From the NCBI GenBank assembly GCA_937911345.1, contig CALDPP010000034.1, positions 1-46,649 on the forward strand: a stretch of DNA of 46,649 bases, given 5' to 3'. Positions within the stretch are counted from its first letter, which is position 1; the number at the start of each line of letters is the position of its first letter. Of the stretch, positions 42,663-46,649 are shown piece by piece. A program made the translations under genes and the position numbers. The notes beneath the pieces are model-generated. The model saw only the letters and a list, made by a program, of their open reading frames with translations. It did not search any database and was not told the origin of the DNA. Source of the stretch: an uncultured euryarchaeote. GTDB taxonomy: Archaea > Thermoplasmatota > Poseidoniia > Poseidoniales > Poseidoniaceae.

Positions 42663-44525
42663 ATGGGTGTCATGATGGAACCCGTAACCATGGTCGCAAT
42701 GGGCGCCCTTAGTGGCGGCTTTTTGTTTGGAATGTGGTATGTACTCGTTCGTAGCGACGCTAAACTAAACATGCGCCCGGGAATGTCCGCTGAAGGTCTC
42801 AGGCAGGATACTGGAGCGCCAAGTTTCGGAAAGACGAAACAAGAAATTGATCGCAAATTAGCAATTGTTGAGGCACGCCGAAGGAGAGCAGAATTAATAG
42901 AATCAAGGCTTGCAGTACAGGAAGCTGAACTACGGGCAGCCGAAAATGCGAGAAAATTAGCAGAGGAAGCAGAAAAAGAAAGGCTAAGGCGGCAGCAAGA
43001 GAGAATGAGGCTTGAGGAAGAAGAGCGTCAAAGGCGTGAGGCTGAAGAACAGCGAAGGAGAGAGCAAGAAGATTCTGAGCGACAAAGGCTTGAGGAAGAA
43101 GCTAGAATGTCTGAAATGCGTCTTCAAGAGGAAGCGAGGCTTGCTCAGGAACAGGAAGAATTGCGTCAAGCAGAGATGGCCGCTGCTGAAGAACAAAGGC
43201 TTGCTGAACTTGAAGCGGCTAGATTACAAGAGGAAATGGATTCAAGAGCTGCAGCTGAGGCAGCCATGTCTGAGTTGCAAGCAAGACTCTCAAGAGAAGG
43301 TGCGATGACCGGAGATGTGCAAATTTCCTTGATGTGGGAGAATTTCAACGACCTTGATCTTCATGTAGTCTGCCCATCCGGAGAAAGAATTCACGGTGGT
43401 AACAAAAAGTCTGAATGCGGTGGAGAGTTAGACGTAGACGCTAATGTAAGGCCAGAAACCAAGAAGCCTGTTGAAAATGTAGTATGGCCAGGAGTAACAG
43501 CTCCTCCAGGTACTTACCAGGTTTATGTTCATCATTACAAAAAGCACAAGAAGCGTCGAACCAAAGACCCTACAGGATTCCAAATTATAGTCAACAATGT
43601 TGGTGATTACCGAGAATATCATGGTGATTTAACCCATGGTGACCCAATAAAACTAGTCTGTCAGTTTGAAGTCCCTGATAGAGACGAACAGGCAGATTAT
43701 GCTAAGAAAAGTCTTGAGGAGCAGATGCGAATTGAGGCTGAAGAATCTGCTAGATTAGAAGATGAAAGAGAAGCAGAAGAAAGGCAAAGACAAGCCGAAT
43801 TTGCTGAAGCAGAACAGCAAAGACTAGCAGAATTAGAAGCGGCTAGACAACAAGAGGAATTAGAATCGAGACAGGCTGCAGAAACTGCAATGAAAGAACT
43901 TCAAGCAAGACTAGACAGAGAAGGCGCTCGCTCAGGAGATGTTCAAATCTCTCTGATGTGGGACAATTACAATGACCTCGACCTGCACGTTGTCTGTCCA
44001 TCTGGCGAGAGGATACACGGTGGTAACAAGATATCAGAGTGTGGGGGAGAGTTGGATGTTGATGCGAATGTTAGGCCAGAGACCAAGAAACCAGTCGAGA
44101 ACGTTGTATGGGATGATGGAACTGCTCAACCAGGTGAGTATCAAGTATATGTTCACCATTATAAAAAGCACAAGAAACGTCGAACAAAAGATCCAACTAA
44201 ATTCAAGGTTATCGTGAATAATGTCGGTGACTTGTTGGAATTTGATGGAAAACTATCTCACGGCGATCCAATACAGTTAGTCGCCCAATTTGATGTGCCA
44301 ACGATGGAGGAAAGGCAATCCAAGATTGATGCAATCCGTGCTGAGATGAATATATTATCTGGTCAAGAAGAAGTAGTTATTGAAGAAGAATCAGTAATTG
44401 AACCACAATCAGGTACTGAAGAAGACCTTGTCATTGAACAGGAATCAGTTATCGAAGAACAATCCGTCAATTATGAAGAGCCTGAGATAGAAATAAAAAT
44501 TGAAGACGACGAAATGGATATTTGA
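42663..44525 (+). CDS. membrane-anchored coiled-coil protein with duplicated DUF2135-like domain
   Basis: 620 aa. One membrane helix at residues about 8-28 (VTMVAMGALSGGFLFGMWYV), followed by positive charge, suggests the rest is cytoplasmic, though export cannot be excluded. Residues about 60-215 form a long Glu/Arg/Ala coiled coil. Two near-identical modules follow (residues about 217-340 and 425-547). Each has DVQISLMW, NDLDLHVVCPSGERIHGG, GGELDVDANVRPETKKPV and YQVYVHHYKKHKKRRTKDP, the pattern of DUF2135/YfaP-type beta-sandwich domains. The Cys in VCPSG and SECGG is kept in both copies. A second coiled coil lies between them, and the tail is acidic. The function is unknown; a structural or carbohydrate/metal-binding role is conceivable. 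Confidence 0.8.
   Translation: MGVMMEPVTMVAMGALSGGFLFGMWYVLVRSDAKLNMRPGMSAEGLRQDTGAPSFGKTKQEIDRKLAIVEARRRRAELIESRLAVQEAELRAAENARKLAEEAEKERLRRQQERMRLEEEERQRREAEEQRRREQEDSERQRLEEEARMSEMRLQEEARLAQEQEELRQAEMAAAEEQRLAELEAARLQEEMDSRAAAEAAMSELQARLSREGAMTGDVQISLMWENFNDLDLHVVCPSGERIHGGNKKSECGGELDVDANVRPETKKPVENVVWPGVTAPPGTYQVYVHHYKKHKKRRTKDPTGFQIIVNNVGDYREYHGDLTHGDPIKLVCQFEVPDRDEQADYAKKSLEEQMRIEAEESARLEDEREAEERQRQAEFAEAEQQRLAELEAARQQEELESRQAAETAMKELQARLDREGARSGDVQISLMWDNYNDLDLHVVCPSGERIHGGNKISECGGELDVDANVRPETKKPVENVVWDDGTAQPGEYQVYVHHYKKHKKRRTKDPTKFKVIVNNVGDLLEFDGKLSHGDPIQLVAQFDVPTMEERQSKIDAIRAEMNILSGQEEVVIEEESVIEPQSGTEEDLVIEQESVIEEQSVNYEEPEIEIKIEDDEMDI
43164..43680 (+). repeat. intragenic duplication, copy A
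   Basis: Codes a short coiled-coil end plus one DUF2135-like domain (residues 168 to about 339). It matches copy B with a constant offset of 624 bases and no indel in the parts compared. Protein similarity is very high across the domain core. Confidence 0.85.
43788..44304 (+). repeat. intragenic duplication, copy B
   Basis: Second copy of the coiled-coil/DUF2135-like unit (residues 376 to about 547). Many differences from copy A are synonymous, so the duplication is not very recent but the protein sequence has been kept. Confidence 0.85.
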
Positions 44526-45638
44526 TTATGACAAAATGTCAGTTAATCTACCCTCTTGTTTTGCTTTGTTGATCGATCTAGCAATTCTTCTGCCAGTTGA
44601 CATTCTTTCTTCATTAATATCTGAGTAAGGCGATCCTCCAACAAATGGGTTTGAACCTGCTACTATTCTAGCACTTATTTCAAACACTTTGAATTCCAAC
44701 TGGTCAGTCACGATGGTTTCTAAGCAGAAAGGCCCAATCATACCTCTGCTTTCCTCTTCTAGAACAAACGATTCAGCGACTGTTCCTTCTGCCATTTCGA
44801 ATGCTTTTGGAAGTAGGGATTCTCTAATTACAACAGGCTGGTTACCAGTTACCACAAATGATGGTTCCAAACTCATCTCACGAAGGTCTCTTAGCGATCC
44901 TAGTTTGTAGAACTCATCAACATTAGATTCGTCTCTTCTATCCATTGAAAGTAGTTCAAGACGACCTAGATTTTTCCCCGCATGCTTTCCTTTCCCTTGA
45001 ACTTGATATCCATCTTCAGCGATTGGGTCAAAGAAAAAGTGTAGATAATAACGACATCCTAACACATATTCCTGAATTGTGAACTCTTCTTCAATGTCTA
45101 CATTTCTACGAAAATCACGATAGTCTCTAGCGATGAAGTAGCCTCTACCACCCTTAGCACCAGCATACTTTACGATAACTGGGCCGTCTATGTTGTGCGG
45201 GTCTTCGAGTACCTTTGGCATGTCACAGCCACCAGCTTCTAGCCATTCTCTTTGTCTTTGCCTGCTACTTTCCCAGTGTAATATGCCTCTGTTGCCGAAT
45301 GTGGGAACTTGAAGATTCTTGAAATTAGTCGACCCTAAGTACTCAACTAGAGAGCCGTGAGGTATAATTATTACATTGCGCTTTCTAAACCATTCTGCGT
45401 AATCAAGCATTTCTCTGTAGTCTTCTAGCATCAACCATTCATCTGGGTCAGCACCTGGAAATGCTTGGTAAAATTTTCTTCGATTTTCTCCTACAGCGAT
45501 TCCAAGAGTCCTAAAACCCTCTTTCCTTGCACCATGAAGAATCTGTAAAGATGAATGAGATGCGACAACTCCAATGGTTAGATTGTCTAGGTCGTAGTCA
45601 GAAAGCCATGATGCCAGTGTATCAGTGTCTACGCCCAT
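44526..45638 (-). CDS. purP: FAICAR synthetase, ATP-grasp (archaeal PurP)
   Basis: Formate-dependent formylation of AICAR to FAICAR in archaeal purine synthesis, replacing the PurH transformylase. About 371 aa. Blocks: IGVVASHSSLQILHGARKEGF, VQVPTFGNR-like LQVPTFGNRGILHWE, the ATP-grasp strand GPVIVKYAGAKGGRGYFIA, YYLHFFFDP, MIGPFCLETIVTDQLEFKVFEISARIV and SPYSDINEERMSTGRRIA. A GTG at 45677 would add 13 residues; I chose ATG 45638 because family members begin just before this first strand. It is convergent with the coiled-coil gene, meeting it without a gap. Confidence 0.95.
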   Translation of the reverse strand: MGVDTDTLASWLSDYDLDNLTIGVVASHSSLQILHGARKEGFRTLGIAVGENRRKFYQAFPGADPDEWLMLEDYREMLDYAEWFRKRNVIIIPHGSLVEYLGSTNFKNLQVPTFGNRGILHWESSRQRQREWLEAGGCDMPKVLEDPHNIDGPVIVKYAGAKGGRGYFIARDYRDFRRNVDIEEEFTIQEYVLGCRYYLHFFFDPIAEDGYQVQGKGKHAGKNLGRLELLSMDRRDESNVDEFYKLGSLRDLREMSLEPSFVVTGNQPVVIRESLLPKAFEMAEGTVAESFVLEEESRGMIGPFCLETIVTDQLEFKVFEISARIVAGSNPFVGGSPYSDINEERMSTGRRIARSINKAKQEGRLTDILS

Positions 45639-45784
45639 GTCGAGGGGTTTAGTGTCCCCCCTATGAGCATTATGCACCTATTTTAGTTATTGAGACCAAA
45701 ATCACCCAAGGAATAGATTCCAATGATTCATTTTTCCCTAGTATAACAGTGAAAGTTCAAGTCTTTAGTTACAGTCCGATTGGT

Positions 45785-46649
45785 ATGGAAGAGAAGGGTG
45801 ACTCGGGTAGAATGACCTATGGCAATTATCTTCGTTTAGAAGAAATGCTGAAATTGCAAGAGGGGCCTAATGGTTACTCTCCTGAGCCTTGTAATGATGA
45901 AAAACACTTCATTATCGTTCATCAAGCGTTTGAGTTATGGTTCAAACTTGTGATTTCGGAGTTGAAAGAAGTACACAAATTAATGGATAGCGAAAAAATA
46001 AGTGAGCAATCTATGCCAAAAATAGTTCGTCACCTCAATCGAGTTACAGAGGTGTTTGATTTAATGTCACAACAATGGAAAGTTATGGAAACTTTAAGCC
46101 CGCAGGATTTTTTATCATTTAGAGATAGGCTAGGGACATCTTCTGGCTTTGAATCTTGGCAGTTACGTCAAATTGAGATTATGTTAGGACTTGAAAAGCA
46201 GCAAAGGGATGCTGGAATGGATCCATTAAGTCACATGAAGCGCCTAGAAAGTGAAGGTAAAATATCCTCAAATGTATTGACTGAATTCGAGATTATGATA
46301 GAATCTCCATCACTCAACGACTTGCTGACAAATTGGCTTTCACGGACTCCGATAAATGGCTCACTACCAACAGAATCAAACGATAATGAGGTGGTTTCTA
46401 GTTATATTAACGGGCACTTAGATGCAATGAATGAACATTCAAAGATGGTAATTTCGCATTTCAAGTCGATTGGCCACGGTAATGAATCAACACTCGGAGA
46501 CCGTCTACAGAAGTCAATTCAAGGTGCTAGAGAGTTTCTAATTCCAAATGGTGAAATAAATCGTTCAAGAGCGGGACTATTGTTTATTGAATCCTATCGC
46601 AATCTCCCGTTGTTATCTTGGCCTAGAACACTAATAGATTCATTCGTCA
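45785..46649 (+). CDS. kynA: tryptophan 2,3-dioxygenase (partial, 3' end outside window)
   Basis: Heme enzyme that opens the indole ring of tryptophan to N-formylkynurenine. 288 codons are open to the right edge. Family landmarks: MTYGNYLRLEEMLKLQ, HFIIVHQAFELWFKLVISEL (substrate and heme-region block), HLNRVTEVFDLMSQQW, LSPQDFLSFRDRLGTSSGFE and SWQLRQIEIMLG. The last visible part (FIESYRNLPLLSWPRTL) precedes the proximal heme His and the GTGGS loop, which lie outside. The start could be GTG 45749 or ATG 45785; ATG 45785 or the ATG at 45812 region fits the family's short N-terminus. It is divergent from purP. Confidence 0.9.
   Translation, partial: MEEKGDSGRMTYGNYLRLEEMLKLQEGPNGYSPEPCNDEKHFIIVHQAFELWFKLVISELKEVHKLMDSEKISEQSMPKIVRHLNRVTEVFDLMSQQWKVMETLSPQDFLSFRDRLGTSSGFESWQLRQIEIMLGLEKQQRDAGMDPLSHMKRLESEGKISSNVLTEFEIMIESPSLNDLLTNWLSRTPINGSLPTESNDNEVVSSYINGHLDAMNEHSKMVISHFKSIGHGNESTLGDRLQKSIQGAREFLIPNGEINRSRAGLLFIESYRNLPLLSWPRTLIDSFV

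Noticed and set aside
42984-43196. Minus-strand frame rich in Phe/Leu/Ser that looks like a membrane protein
   Set aside because: It is the antisense of a Glu/Arg/Lys-rich coiled coil, which always yields such a frame.

Overview
The window looks like a chromosomal piece of a marine Thermoplasmatota archaeon, most likely Marine Group II (Candidatus Poseidoniales). The archaeal signature is in the pathway enzymes: RibL-type FAD synthetase, short lumazine synthase, PurP, ADTH synthase plus 3-dehydroquinate synthase II, and a GHMP-type shikimate kinase. It also shows in TATA-like boxes close to start codons. Mixed in are genes of bacterial or eukaryotic character, which is typical of that group: GpsA, a PlsC/Gat-like acyltransferase, trimeric riboflavin synthase, oligoribonuclease, acyl-CoA dehydrogenase, tryptophan 2,3-dioxygenase and secreted subtilases. 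The sequence is AT-rich, densely coding (no gap above about 150 bases) and has no tRNA, rRNA, insertion sequence or CRISPR that I can see. The lineage is inferred from gene content, not from a marker phylogeny.

Layout. 1-1657 (minus): start of a PhnD-like binding lipoprotein behind two DtxR-type operators, a small winged-helix-like protein, and gpsA. 1752-2951 (minus): an endonuclease IV-like protein with a charged tail. 3089-5291 (plus): riboflavin/FAD operon ribB-ribL-ribE-ribH, followed by a GNAT-aminotransferase fusion. 7106-11198 (plus): thioredoxin reductase, a MoeB/ThiF-rhodanese protein, a degenerate response regulator and a TVP38-type membrane protein. 11231-15106 (plus): a fused alpha-beta 2-oxoacid dehydrogenase E1 and an isopropylmalate/isocitrate-type dehydrogenase. 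15107-17231: coiled-coil protein, aquaporin, Ca2+/Na+ antiporter-like protein.

17269-19947 (plus): acyl-CoA dehydrogenase and two molybdenum-cofactor accessory genes (MocA-like, XdhC-like), which probably serve the three-subunit molybdenum hydroxylase at 26810-31205. That enzyme carries a Cys-rich insert in its FAD subunit like that of 4-hydroxybenzoyl-CoA reductase. Between them lie oligoribonuclease, a DUF2071-DCC fusion, two secreted or anchored subtilases and a glycerolipid acyltransferase. 31206-37376 (plus): an anchored acidic surface protein, then a DUF4350 / MoxR ATPase / DUF58 / membrane protein cluster.

37378-42544 (minus): aromatic amino acid operon in transcription order ADTH synthase, DHQ synthase II, shikimate kinase, chorismate synthase, aspartokinase. 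Here the aspartokinase plausibly feeds aspartate semialdehyde to ADTH synthase. 42663-44525 (plus): an anchored coiled-coil protein with a duplicated DUF2135-like domain. 44526-45638 (minus): purP. 45785 to the end (plus): 5' part of tryptophan 2,3-dioxygenase.

The points I rate highest are the GNAT-aminotransferase fusion, the 4-hydroxybenzoyl-CoA-reductase-like enzyme with its split accessory operon, the bacterial-type glycerolipid genes, the paired DtxR-type operators, and the palindrome in front of the MoxR cluster.
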